From the NCBI GenBank assembly GCA_964543475.1, contig CAZIYJ010000010.1, positions 40,577-104,576 of the forward strand: a DNA stretch of 64,000 bases, in the 5' to 3' direction. The DNA is from JAYSYM01 sp964543475. Its GTDB lineage: Bacteria; Bdellovibrionota; Bdellovibrionia; Bdellovibrionales; JAMPXM01. The notes beneath the pieces were generated by a model. The model did no database searches. It was given only the letters and a program-made list of their open reading frames with translations, and was not told where the DNA came from. Every line of letters begins with the position of its first letter. Position 1 is the first letter of the stretch. This document shows positions 16,601-25,402 of the stretch, piece after piece. The translations under genes were made by a program, and so were the position numbers.

Positions 16601-17269
16601 TCAGGCTAAGTTGAGCTGCTTTCGAACCTCATTTTCGACCTTGGCGACGACTTCCATAAAGTTTAAGTCAGATGTATCCACAGTAAATGAGTCTGACGAG
16701 GCCTGCATGGGAGCCGCCTTGCGATTGGCGTCCTGGGCATCGCGGACTTTTTGAAGATCGTGGGTCTCCTCCATCGATTTACCCTGCTCCTGAGCCCTTC
16801 TTGCAGCTCTATCTTCAGACCGAGCAGTGAGAAAGAACTTCACGTTCGCGCCCGGAAAAACAACCGTCCCGCAGTCTCTTCCTTCCGCGACAAGCCCAAC
16901 GACCCCTTTTGCACAGCGACGCTGTGCCTCAAGAAGAGCGGCCCGAACCTTTGGAAATGAGCTGATTTTTGAAGCGAGTGACCCGACTTCTTCGCGATTG
17001 ATTTCGTTCGTAACGTCTTTTCCGTGGAGGATAACGCGAGTCTTTTCGTGATCCATCCGTACTTCCCACTCACGGTTGTCGACTAATCGAGCAATCGCAC
17101 CCTCATCTGTGAAGTCGAGGTTAAGCTGTTGGGCAACGTAGGCCAATCCTCGATAAAATGCGCCCGTCGATACCCACTGCCAACCTAATCGGTTGGCAAG
17201 TTCACGGCTAACCGAAGTCTTGCCGCTGGCTGCTGGACCATCAATCGTGACGACGGGAACAGAATTCAT
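16601..17269 (-). CDS. cmk: Cytidylate kinase
   Basis: 222 residues, normal length. The P-loop is GPAASGKTS (residues 11-19), followed by WVSTGAFYRGLAY, the nucleotide-binding VGLVAEGRDCGTVVFP, and the lid FFLTARSEDRAARRAQE. Cmk phosphorylates CMP and dCMP with ATP. It lies upstream of rpsA on the same strand but a strong promoter separates them. Confidence 0.97.
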   Translation of the reverse strand: MNSVPVVTIDGPAASGKTSVSRELANRLGWQWVSTGAFYRGLAYVAQQLNLDFTDEGAIARLVDNREWEVRMDHEKTRVILHGKDVTNEINREEVGSLASKISSFPKVRAALLEAQRRCAKGVVGLVAEGRDCGTVVFPGANVKFFLTARSEDRAARRAQEQGKSMEETHDLQKVRDAQDANRKAAPMQASSDSFTVDTSDLNFMEVVAKVENEVRKQLNLA

Positions 17270-17367
17270 TAAACCTAACCTTGCATTCGAACCGTTATTG
17301 AATCAAAAATCTCCGCTACTCTATTGGTTGAAATCGACCGAAGCAAGAGTTGGGAGAAGATTTAGAA

Positions 17368-18534
17368 ATGGTGCGCAAGCTTTCCATTCGAGTCGGAGAA
17401 CTTTTTGCGGAGGCGTACGACTCCTCTGCCCCTATTGCACAGCCATTAGCGCGCTGGTTCCTTCCCAAGAAGTCCTTAGCCGATGGCTTAAAAGAAAAAA
17501 CAAAGCTGAGCGAATTTGATCAGCTACATTTTGAGCTACTGTATCGGCCCGACGCCCTTCCGACCGATCGCTTCACCGAGAAAAAAGTGGCAGCAGTAGT
17601 TACTTCTGGTTTTGAGGGAATGCTGGCCCAGACCTTCGAACAAAAGAATTTACCTCTTTCGAACGACTTGATTTTTGGAATTTCTGAACGAATCGGCCCA
17701 AAGGGCGAAGTTCTAAAAAACGTCGAACCAGCAGAACTAGCGCTCATTTCTGAAAAACTAAAGCTCATGAAAATAACCGAGGTCGTCGTGGCTTCGATCA
17801 ATTCTGATTTGAATCGCGAGAATCAGAATTCACTTCTGACATTTTTCCGCGACCAAGGCTTTAATTCCTTCGCGTCAGAGTCGGCTGCAGTCGGCGAACA
17901 CGTTCGTTGGGCAGAATTGATTGAACAAGTTCAGTGGCGACATCTGGTTGAGGATCTTGAATCGCAACTAGCTGAAATTGCAAAGTCGGCAACTCTCACT
18001 TTTAAACTCATCGATGAATTGAAACAGAAAACACCGACTCTCTATGCGGGGCTCGACATTTTTTGGTTGGCGGGCCTTGAGAACGGGTCTTTGCTGCTCG
18101 AATCACAACCTAACGACGTCGTCGAGCCTGGATTCTTCGATACACCTGAGTTTAAACATTTGCCTGCACTTCAGCGAAATGGCCCGTTACTTTTAGGAAA
18201 ATCACTTCGACCAACCGCACTTGATTTGTTTTTGCTTGATGACCCAACTCTAGAAATTGATGGCCTTGTCACAGCTAACTTCGATCGTTCACGCTCGAGA
18301 ATTGAAGAGGCGCTCGTTATCATGAGTAAAGCGCAGCAAGGCACCACTCGCTTGGAGGGCGCTAAAGTTGCAAATGATACGCTTAAAATTTTTGTTGGAG
18401 CGTTAGCTGCCGAACTTAAGAGTCTCTCGCGTGATGAGATGATCCGTGTCGATGGGCCGCTTGCGCCACTCGTGATTAAACATGTTAAGCAAATTGATTC
18501 GACTTTAAAGTGTGAATTAGGATCCAAAAAATGA
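17368..18534 (+). CDS. Divergent, shortened HyuA-like hydantoinase/oxoprolinase subunit
   Basis: 388 residues from the ATG at 17368, preceded by GGGAGA. Two parts resemble HyuA. One is the N-terminal domain: KVAAVVTSGFEGMLAQ, compared with VALVTTxGFRDVLEIG, then ISERIGPKGEVL, compared with VDERIDADGEVL. The other is a C-terminal stretch, GPLLLGKSLRPTALDLFLLD, compared with GPACYGRGGTRPTVTDANLVLG. The family's Gly-rich GGTFTD and GGTSTD nucleotide motifs are absent, and the length is little more than half the usual size. It is translationally coupled (ATGA) to HyuB. It is probably a pseudo-subunit with a structural or regulatory role. Confidence 0.65.
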   Translation: MVRKLSIRVGELFAEAYDSSAPIAQPLARWFLPKKSLADGLKEKTKLSEFDQLHFELLYRPDALPTDRFTEKKVAAVVTSGFEGMLAQTFEQKNLPLSNDLIFGISERIGPKGEVLKNVEPAELALISEKLKLMKITEVVVASINSDLNRENQNSLLTFFRDQGFNSFASESAAVGEHVRWAELIEQVQWRHLVEDLESQLAEIAKSATLTFKLIDELKQKTPTLYAGLDIFWLAGLENGSLLLESQPNDVVEPGFFDTPEFKHLPALQRNGPLLLGKSLRPTALDLFLLDDPTLEIDGLVTANFDRSRSRIEEALVIMSKAQQGTTRLEGAKVANDTLKIFVGALAAELKSLSRDEMIRVDGPLAPLVIKHVKQIDSTLKCELGSKK

Positions 18535-19991
18535 GATGGCACTTAGCTAGTTCACCCGCTCAATATTTTCATTCGCAAATGTATGGACTTTTAAAAGAGT
18601 TCGAAGCCGCTGCAATTAATACTGCTGATGGCTCAACCGTTCATGTGAAATGGCGAAATCCGGCTGATGTAGCGACACTTACATCGGTCGCACAGACCGT
18701 ACACAAATACATGAAACTAAAGGACTCTGAGATTGCGATCGTTAATGATCCCTTCTCTGGCGGGAGTCAATTGTCTGATCTCACGTTTGTGGTCGGCATT
18801 GGTAAAACTGGCGGACCTGCTGACCTTCTTCTTTCAATCGGCTTTCAATGTGCAGGTCGAATTGGCGAGAAGTCTGTCGAAGAAGAAGGTGTGCGAATTC
18901 CTCCAACTCCTCTCGGCACGCTAACGCAGCTAAATACTCCTTTGATGCAGGCAATTAAACAGCATCCTTTAGCTCCAAAAGATTTGATAACGCGAATTGA
19001 TGAACTCATACCTCGAATTAAAAAAGTTCGAAGTCAGCTTCAAGAAATTCTTGCGCAGCCGAAAGGCCCGCTCTCTAAAGCTTCATTGCAGGAGTATTTC
19101 GATTTATGTTCTGCCGCTACCCACCGGCGCATGGGACAACTTCCGTTAGGTGCCCACAGTATCATGCGAAAGCTTTCGTCTGGTGCGACACTCAAACTTC
19201 GAGTGAGTGTTCACGATCAAATTGTCGAGTTTGATTTCTCTGGCAGCGAAGGCACGGGAAATGTTCAACTCACCGAACAAACAAGCCTCGGTGCCTGTGT
19301 GGCAGCGACGATGCGTGCGACGGGAATGAATTGGCCGATTAACTCAGGAGTTCTTTCTGCGTTCACTGTGCGCACACCTGCCCGAACGTGTGTGAATGCG
19401 GCCTACCCTTCTCCGACTCGAAAAGGAGTCAGCGAAGGTGTTTTTGTCATTGCAGATATGGTGTTTGAACATTTAGTTCGGAACACTTCATACAAATCCG
19501 CTAAGCAAGCAGGCCCATCGCTAGCTCTCGAATTCATTTTCTCTGACGGAAGACATCTGTTTGATCAAATTTCGAACGGGCGTGGCGCAAGCGCAACGAC
19601 TGATGGAAAATCTGCATTGAACGCTTGGAACCACGATGAGTTTCAAGTGGTCTCAGCCGAGAAGTTAGAGCGAGATTATCCAGTACGCGTAGTTGATTGG
19701 GGCTTAAGATTTAATTCATCAGGCAACGGTAAATTAAAAGGCGGTCTTGGTTACAAAAAATCTATCGAGCTCCTTGCAGACGCTGAACTTCGCTGGGATC
19801 AAAGCGCATTGATAAAGCCAGAAGGCGCAGACAGTGGCGAACACGGCATCGAAGCAGAAATCGTTATCACTCCACCAGGCGGAAAACCAAAACCCCTTGG
19901 CAAAGCCGGCACTGAACAGTTAACAGCCGGCACCATCATTCGTTGGTGCTCGGCTGGTGGCGGCGGCTACGGCACCCCTAAAGAAGACTAA
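18531..19991 (+). CDS. HyuB-type hydantoinase B/oxoprolinase subunit
   Basis: 486 residues, somewhat short for HyuB (often 520-600). Family features include the opening SSPAQYFHSQMYGLLKEFEA, the segment AIVNDPFSGGSQLSDLTFVV, LRVSVHDQIVEFDFSGSEGT, and the Gly-rich end RWCSAGGGGYGTP. HyuA/HyuB complexes open 5-membered cyclic imides or 5-oxoproline with ATP. With an A partner lacking ATP motifs, ATP-driven activity is doubtful. The ATG overlaps the HyuA-like stop. Confidence 0.88.
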   Translation: MRWHLASSPAQYFHSQMYGLLKEFEAAAINTADGSTVHVKWRNPADVATLTSVAQTVHKYMKLKDSEIAIVNDPFSGGSQLSDLTFVVGIGKTGGPADLLLSIGFQCAGRIGEKSVEEEGVRIPPTPLGTLTQLNTPLMQAIKQHPLAPKDLITRIDELIPRIKKVRSQLQEILAQPKGPLSKASLQEYFDLCSAATHRRMGQLPLGAHSIMRKLSSGATLKLRVSVHDQIVEFDFSGSEGTGNVQLTEQTSLGACVAATMRATGMNWPINSGVLSAFTVRTPARTCVNAAYPSPTRKGVSEGVFVIADMVFEHLVRNTSYKSAKQAGPSLALEFIFSDGRHLFDQISNGRGASATTDGKSALNAWNHDEFQVVSAEKLERDYPVRVVDWGLRFNSSGNGKLKGGLGYKKSIELLADAELRWDQSALIKPEGADSGEHGIEAEIVITPPGGKPKPLGKAGTEQLTAGTIIRWCSAGGGGYGTPKED

Positions 19992-20037
19992 AAGGTAGTT
20001 CATACCTTTCGGTAGCGCAGCTGCACGAAGTGCGCTC
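19992..20037 (+). terminator. Two hairpins after hyuB
   Basis: AAAGGTA-GTTCA-TACCTTT (19992-20010) begins at the stop codon. It is followed by AGCGCA and TGCGCT enclosing 11 bases (20015-20037). There is no T run, so a terminator role is only likely by position. Confidence 0.4.
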
Positions 20038-20129
20038 CAATTTGATTATTCAGGTGATGTCCGCGCGCAGCTACTTTGTTTTCATGATCATCTGCTGGCC
20101 AGCAAACAAGGTTATTTTACAGGATTTTC

Positions 20130-21464
20130 TTATCGGAAATGCTGAGGTGCCATCACTAAAATATCTTTCCATTCACCGTCACAATAGGGTGTGAAGTTGA
20201 CCGCTGCATAAACCGAAGAGCTCGGATAGCTTGGATCTACTGCCAATGGCTTAAAAAAGTAATCAAGATTACTTGAGCTTATTCCATCACAAAGTTTATA
20301 TTCATGCGCCACCGTCTGAGTTACAAGGTCTGTTATTTCTAAGGCAACTGGTGCATAGTTTTTATCCAAACGCGTAGAGACCATATACCCCCTACTTAAA
20401 AACTCATTTCTACCTTGGACCTTAAGTTCGTACGACTTTTCAATCGACCGATTTTTTAAATCAAAGATATCTAATATTTGCTTTCTTGGCTTTGGATCGA
20501 AAAGCGTTCTCTTAATGAGATATCCATTTTCATTGTTTGACCACATTGAGTAAACAACGTTTTCCTTCGGCAATTCTAAAAAGTCATTGCTGAGAAGTTT
20601 ATTCGCACTGTCAAATTGGAGAATATGATCACCACATGAGGTACGTCCTACAACGACAAGCTTGCCACCTTTTTCTCTTTGGAATCCCTGAAGATCGTAT
20701 GAATTCGAACTCGGGCAAACGGATGCAAAATCGAATATCTTTTCACTTTCTAAATTTTGCGAATGGAAAATTTTAATTACATTATCCTGAATGAAAATTA
20801 GATTACTATCGTCTATCCATATCGGTAATGATTGAATATTTTTAATTACTGCCAAGCTCGTCCAACTTTTTACATTTGTAAGTACCAAGTCCTGCGCGAC
20901 AATCTTCGTATAAGTAATTCCCTGTACAACCTCCTTAACTATGCAAAGTAGAGATTGTTTTAGGATTGTTTTACTTTCGTTTAGAGATGCATTTGAAAAT
21001 CGATTCATTGCGTTTAGGGGCTTACATCTCGAATAGCTATCTGGATTTCCATAGTCAACATAAGACCCAGATGGAGTTAAACCATCCTTGAGTTGGCTGC
21101 CGTCTTTAGGAATTTGAACTGTATAGGTGGGAGCCTCATACATCCTATCATTCATTCCCACTAGTGCGTTGTCGCCGAAAATCTCGATTCTTTGAATTTC
21201 GTCTCTGTTATATATCATTTGCGAGAAGAGCTTTCTATGGTTCCCGCTTGGCTCAACAAAATAGTATTCCTGATGGAAGTCACCTAGTCGCCTTGCTGCG
21301 AATAAACTTAATTCGCGAAAGCTACTTATTCTTTGAGGAAATCCGCTTACAGAAAACGATCTATCTGTAAATAAAAGTGAGACATCATAGAATGGGGATT
21401 CTGCAGCACTGGCATTTTTTCCAACTATCGAAACAAATAAAATTGCCAAAATAATTTTTGTCAT
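20130..21464 (-). CDS. Secreted protein, probable beta-rich repeat fold, unknown
   Basis: 444 residues. A signal peptide (1-20, cleavage after ASA) precedes a long beta-rich chain with repeating hydrophobic strands and D/N turns that could form a propeller (for example VVVGRTSCGDHILQFD, AVIKNIQSLPIWIDDSNLIF). Six Cys are scattered through it. The gene is visibly more AT-rich than hyuB or ilvA on either side, which may mean recent acquisition. There is a 138-base gap after hyuB (convergent) and about 200 bases before ilvA. The family is not recognised. Confidence 0.6.
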   Translation of the reverse strand: MTKIILAILFVSIVGKNASAAESPFYDVSLLFTDRSFSVSGFPQRISSFRELSLFAARRLGDFHQEYYFVEPSGNHRKLFSQMIYNRDEIQRIEIFGDNALVGMNDRMYEAPTYTVQIPKDGSQLKDGLTPSGSYVDYGNPDSYSRCKPLNAMNRFSNASLNESKTILKQSLLCIVKEVVQGITYTKIVAQDLVLTNVKSWTSLAVIKNIQSLPIWIDDSNLIFIQDNVIKIFHSQNLESEKIFDFASVCPSSNSYDLQGFQREKGGKLVVVGRTSCGDHILQFDSANKLLSNDFLELPKENVVYSMWSNNENGYLIKRTLFDPKPRKQILDIFDLKNRSIEKSYELKVQGRNEFLSRGYMVSTRLDKNYAPVALEITDLVTQTVAHEYKLCDGISSSNLDYFFKPLAVDPSYPSSSVYAAVNFTPYCDGEWKDILVMAPQHFR

Positions 21465-21617
21465 TTGATTCCCTTAAGAAATTTTTTTCGTTACTCAGAA
21501 ATCACATAACACCGCGTGAATATTATCAAGCAATTTAACTATGAACTCAGCACCAGGCTTGCAGCATTTCAAAACCAAAACAATTGAGGCTCTCTGAGGT
21601 TCAAAGTGACAGGGATT

Positions 21618-21651
21618 AATGTGCAACAGTTCCCGGGAACTGTTGCACATT
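21618..21651. repeat. Perfect 34-bp palindrome after ilvA
   Basis: The two 17-base halves, AATGTGCAACAGTTCCC and its exact reverse complement, meet at a CCCGGG centre with no spacer. It starts 10 bases beyond the ilvA stop. On the ilvA transcript it would form a very stable hairpin, but no T run follows. A dispersed palindromic element or a protein-binding site are the alternatives. Confidence 0.7.
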
Positions 21652-21661
21652 CGAAGATCAG

Positions 21662-22900
21662 TTATGTTCGCAAAACTTTGTAGCCGAAGGTTTTTAGGGC
21701 TAATTCGATGGCCGCGATTTGTTCGTCGCTCGACGTTTCTACAAGTACATCGATGCGGGTTTCGCGAAGACCAAGTTCTGGAGAAACACGGTCGTGGTGT
21801 ACTTCTAAAATGTTGGCGCGGTTTTCGGCCATCACTCCAGTTAGGCGATGTAGATTCCCGGGAAGATCATCTACGACAACCGAAATGCGTGCGAGTCTGT
21901 GAGAGCGGCGTAAGCCGGTTTCAATGACTTTCGAAATAATATTTAGATCAATATTGCCGCCACAAAGCAGAACAGCTGATTTTTTTCCGAGATCAAGTTT
22001 CTTTGCCATGACTGCCGCAAAGCCCGCTGCGCCCGACCCTTCAGTAACAGTTTTTGATTTTTCGAGAAGGAATACGATCGCTTGCGCGATTTCTTCGTCA
22101 TCAACTTCGACGACGTCATCGACCAGTCGCTTGATGTAAGTGTCGTACATCGCTTTGCTCGGATTTTTCACAGCGATACCTTCTGCAATCGTCGCGATAC
22201 GACGAGCATAAGGTTGTGGAGTCATACCTTTAAACATCTGGCGCATGCCAGAAGCTTGGTTTGAAACGACTCCGAAAATTTTGATTTTCGGATTTAATTC
22301 TTTTGCTGCTGTCGCAATTCCGCTGATTAAGCCGCCGCCACCGATTGGAATGACAATCGAATCAAGATCTTTAATATCTTCAAGTAGCTCAAGACCAATT
22401 GTTCCCTGACCCGCAATAATTTTTGGATCTTCGTAAGGATGAACGAAAACGTAGCCTTCACTTTGCTCAAGCTCTCGCGCTTTTGTATAAGCTTCGTCAT
22501 AGAAGTCTCCGTGAAGAATGACTTCGGCGCCATAGCTGCGTGTTGCATTTATTTTTACAATTGGAGAAGTGACCGGCATCACGATGTGAGCTTTCGCTCC
22601 AAACTTTTTTGCACCTAGTGCAACGCCTTGCGCGTGATTGCCAGCAGAACTTGCGACAACACCTTTTCGCTTTTGCTCGTCAGTCATTGAGCCCATTTTA
22701 TTGAGTGCGCCGCGAATTTTGAAACTACCAGTGAGTTGCTCGTTCTCCATTTTTAAGAAGACTTGCGTTTTATCACCAATGATTTTGTAGAGAGCCTCGG
22801 GAGCTTTCTGAACTTCAGTGCGATTCACTGAACCTTGAATATTAGCTTGCGCTTCTTTGATGTCGGCTAATGTGATCGCTTTAAATTCGTGTGAACTCAT
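21662..22900 (-). CDS. ilvA: Threonine ammonia-lyase with C-terminal ACT domain
   Basis: 412 residues. PLP-dependent fold type II: the Schiff-base lysine is in GSFKIRGALNKM near residue 60, SSAGNHAQGVA binds phosphate, and the Gly loop is PIGGGGLISG. A single ACT domain (about 335-410, RISVVVDDLPGNLHRLTGV) follows. The enzyme converts threonine to 2-oxobutanoate and ammonia. One ACT domain and this length match the IlvA1/TdcB-like subgroup rather than the long two-ACT biosynthetic form. The zinc-ribbon gene is 22 bases upstream. Confidence 0.92.
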   Translation of the reverse strand: MSSHEFKAITLADIKEAQANIQGSVNRTEVQKAPEALYKIIGDKTQVFLKMENEQLTGSFKIRGALNKMGSMTDEQKRKGVVASSAGNHAQGVALGAKKFGAKAHIVMPVTSPIVKINATRSYGAEVILHGDFYDEAYTKARELEQSEGYVFVHPYEDPKIIAGQGTIGLELLEDIKDLDSIVIPIGGGGLISGIATAAKELNPKIKIFGVVSNQASGMRQMFKGMTPQPYARRIATIAEGIAVKNPSKAMYDTYIKRLVDDVVEVDDEEIAQAIVFLLEKSKTVTEGSGAAGFAAVMAKKLDLGKKSAVLLCGGNIDLNIISKVIETGLRRSHRLARISVVVDDLPGNLHRLTGVMAENRANILEVHHDRVSPELGLRETRIDVLVETSSDEQIAAIELALKTFGYKVLRT

Positions 22901-22921
22901 AGAGCGAATATCGACTTAAGC

Positions 22922-23209
22922 TTAACTCTCGTCAACTGGCCAAATTGCGCTGAAGCCATAAAGCGGACGTGCATACTTTGCCGTCATCAGATCAAGACTT
23001 GAGACAGGTGATTCGACCTCGCTCCGCTGATCTTCGAGATCACTCCAAGTTGGAACTTCAAACTCCGAAAAGAAATAGAAAGGTGCAAGGCTTCGGTTGC
23101 AGCCCGAGCAAGCAATCTTCTTTTCTAGCGAATGGGGCCTAAAATTAGTCTCTCCACAATGGTGGCAACGCCGTACAAATTGAGGAGGAGGGGTTTTGTT
23201 GTTCATCAC
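22922..23209 (-). CDS. Small zinc-ribbon protein, unknown
   Basis: 95 residues. Two CxxC knuckles, CHHC (near 15-18) and CSGC (near 34-37), make a zinc ribbon. The C-terminal half is Pro- and Ser-rich and ends in the hydrophobic YGFSAIWPVDES. It lies just before ilvA on the same strand. Function unknown. Confidence 0.65.
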   Translation of the reverse strand: MMNNKTPPPQFVRRCHHCGETNFRPHSLEKKIACSGCNRSLAPFYFFSEFEVPTWSDLEDQRSEVESPVSSLDLMTAKYARPLYGFSAIWPVDES

Positions 23210-23330
23210 TAGACCTATCGGTCATCGAGTCTTTTGGCTCGACGTTGATCGCGGAGAATTCACAAAAAAATCAGGTTAAGCGCCCCGAAGTGACTAATGA
23301 CTTTACACGGCAATTAATAACGCACCATTG

Positions 23331-24089
23331 CTACACTCTGGTAGCAGCTACCAGTGTGAGTTCGAGGAAGGAGTCGACTTTTAGTGAGGCGCCGCCGACG
23401 AGAAAGCCGTTGATCTCGTTTTGAGCCGCAAGCTCGGGCGCATTGTCAGGTTTTACACTGCCGCCGTAGAGAATCGGCGTTTTTGAGGCTAAATCCTCAC
23501 CACCGATTTTTTGAAGTTCATCGCGAAGCACGACGTGCGCCTCAACGGCTTGCGCAGTCGAAGCCACTTTACCGGTGCCGATTGCCCAAACTGGTTCGTA
23601 AGCAATGATTACATTTTTTGAAGAATCGCGAAGTGAAAGGCCAGTGCGAAGTTGGCGACGTATGACTTCGTCAGTTTTGTTAGCTTCCCGCTCCTGCAAA
23701 GTTTCGCCAACACAAAGCATAGGAGTGATTCCTACTTTGTGGAGTGCTTGAACCTTTTTAGCAGTGTGATCATCGGTTTCACCAAACAAAGTGCGACGCT
23801 CACTGTGACCAACTAAAGTGTATGGAGCGCCGATCTCGCTTAAAACTTTTGGCGAAGTTTCGCCAGTGAACGCACCTTCTTCAGCGAAATAACAATTCTG
23901 TGCGCCCCACCCGATTTGAGTGTTGCGAAGTAATTCTTGAACGACCCAAAGATTAATTGCCGGAGCAAAGAAAATTACTTTTCGACCTTGAGGTAAATTT
24001 TCTGCCTTTGGCAAAAAACCTTTAAGATACTCAACGGCCTCTCGAGGAGACTTGTACATCTTCCAATTTGCTGCGACTACGAATTGCAT
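23331..24089 (-). CDS. tpiA: Triosephosphate isomerase
   Basis: 252 residues, standard TIM barrel. Active-site residues are N8 and K10 in AANWKM, the His in LVGHSERR and the Glu in AYEPVWAIGTG; the phosphate loop is LYGGSVKPDN and the terminal GFLVGGASL. It interconverts glyceraldehyde 3-phosphate and dihydroxyacetone phosphate. It overlaps the pgk stop by one base (TAATG), so translation is coupled in the gap-pgk-tpiA operon. Confidence 0.98.
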   Translation of the reverse strand: MQFVVAANWKMYKSPREAVEYLKGFLPKAENLPQGRKVIFFAPAINLWVVQELLRNTQIGWGAQNCYFAEEGAFTGETSPKVLSEIGAPYTLVGHSERRTLFGETDDHTAKKVQALHKVGITPMLCVGETLQEREANKTDEVIRRQLRTGLSLRDSSKNVIIAYEPVWAIGTGKVASTAQAVEAHVVLRDELQKIGGEDLASKTPILYGGSVKPDNAPELAAQNEINGFLVGGASLKVDSFLELTLVAATRV

Positions 24090-25399
24090 TACTCTCTACC
24101 TTTTACTGCGTTGCCCTCAAGAGTCGGAGTGATTCCTGGGCGAAGATTTCGAAGGACTTCTAAACCCGGAAGCTTTTCACCTTGGAGATATTCGAGACTT
24201 GCACCGCCACCAGTTGAGATATGGCTAAACTTTTCTGCGTACCCTGAAGCTTCAGCTGCTGCCGCGGAGTCGCCACCTCCAACGATTGTTTTAACACCTT
24301 CAAGCTCACTAAGAACTTTGGCGATTCCGAAAGTACCTTTTGAGAAAGCCTCACGTTCAAACACACCCATCGGGCCATTCCAAAACACGGTTTTTGAACG
24401 GCTTAATTCTTTTCGATAGAGCTCGATAGTTTTTGGCCCAATATCTAAAGCCATGAATCCTGAAGGAATGATCGCATCATTTGTCGTCTGGGCTTTGTCG
24501 CTTTCAAATTTTTCAACAATCACGTGATCGATAGGCAGCAAAAGTTTTTTGCCACGAGCTTCGCAACGTTTAATCATTTCGGCCGCAAAAGGTACTCGAT
24601 CTTTCTCTACGCGCGAATCACCCACTGGCAAACCTTTGGCGGCCAAGAACGTGTACGACATCGCTCCGCCAATAACGAAGGTATCAACATGCTCCATCAT
24701 TTTCTCGATGACCGGAATTTTGTCGCTGACCTTTGCTCCGCCTAAAATTGCTACGTATGGCTTTTCTGGAGCATGCATGAGCGCATCGAGAAATTCGATT
24801 TCTTTAGCAACTAGAAATCCAATTCCTTTTTTCGAAACTAAACGAGGTAATGCATCGATTGAAGCATGGGCTCTGTGACAAGCTCCAAAAGCGTCATTGA
24901 TGTAGACATCAGTGTAAGTCGAAATCTGAGCAGCAAGTTCTGAAGAGTTTTTCTCTTCGCCTTTATCAAATCTCAAATTTTCGAGAAGCAAAACTTGGTT
25001 TGGTTTTAAAGATGGTAACAAATTTTTAGGCGCATCTGAGTTCGGCTCATCAATAAGAATGACTTCTGCATTGAGAAGTTCGCCAAGCCTGAGGGCAATT
25101 GGTTCCATCGTGAATTTGTCGCGATCTTCAGCGCTCTTCGGTCGACCAAAGTGCGAACCAAGAATCAAGCGAGCACCTTTATCGAGAGCATACTTAATAC
25201 TTGGAAGAGCGGACCTGATTCGACGATCGTCAGTAATTTTAATATTGGACCCGCTACCCTCAGTCGGAACGTTGAAATCAACGCGCATAAAGACTTTCTT
25301 GTCTTTAAGATCGAGCTGATCGATGCGCGTAATACCTCTGAGTCCTGGAGTAACTTTCGAGGCGACTGGCGGAGTTGAGGCAACTGTGGAATCTGACAT
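24089..25399 (-). CDS. pgk: Phosphoglycerate kinase
   Basis: 436 residues, longer than the usual 390-400 because of an extra N-terminal segment of about 25 residues and a short C-terminal tail. The substrate motif KKVFMRVDFNVP lies near residue 34 and the nucleotide loop ends in VGGGDSAAAAE. It makes ATP from 1,3-bisphosphoglycerate. It lies between gap (3-base gap) and tpiA (1-base overlap). Confidence 0.97.
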   Translation of the reverse strand: MSDSTVASTPPVASKVTPGLRGITRIDQLDLKDKKVFMRVDFNVPTEGSGSNIKITDDRRIRSALPSIKYALDKGARLILGSHFGRPKSAEDRDKFTMEPIALRLGELLNAEVILIDEPNSDAPKNLLPSLKPNQVLLLENLRFDKGEEKNSSELAAQISTYTDVYINDAFGACHRAHASIDALPRLVSKKGIGFLVAKEIEFLDALMHAPEKPYVAILGGAKVSDKIPVIEKMMEHVDTFVIGGAMSYTFLAAKGLPVGDSRVEKDRVPFAAEMIKRCEARGKKLLLPIDHVIVEKFESDKAQTTNDAIIPSGFMALDIGPKTIELYRKELSRSKTVFWNGPMGVFEREAFSKGTFGIAKVLSELEGVKTIVGGGDSAAAAEASGYAEKFSHISTGGGASLEYLQGEKLPGLEVLRNLRPGITPTLEGNAVKGRE

Positions 25400-25402
25400 T
25401 TA

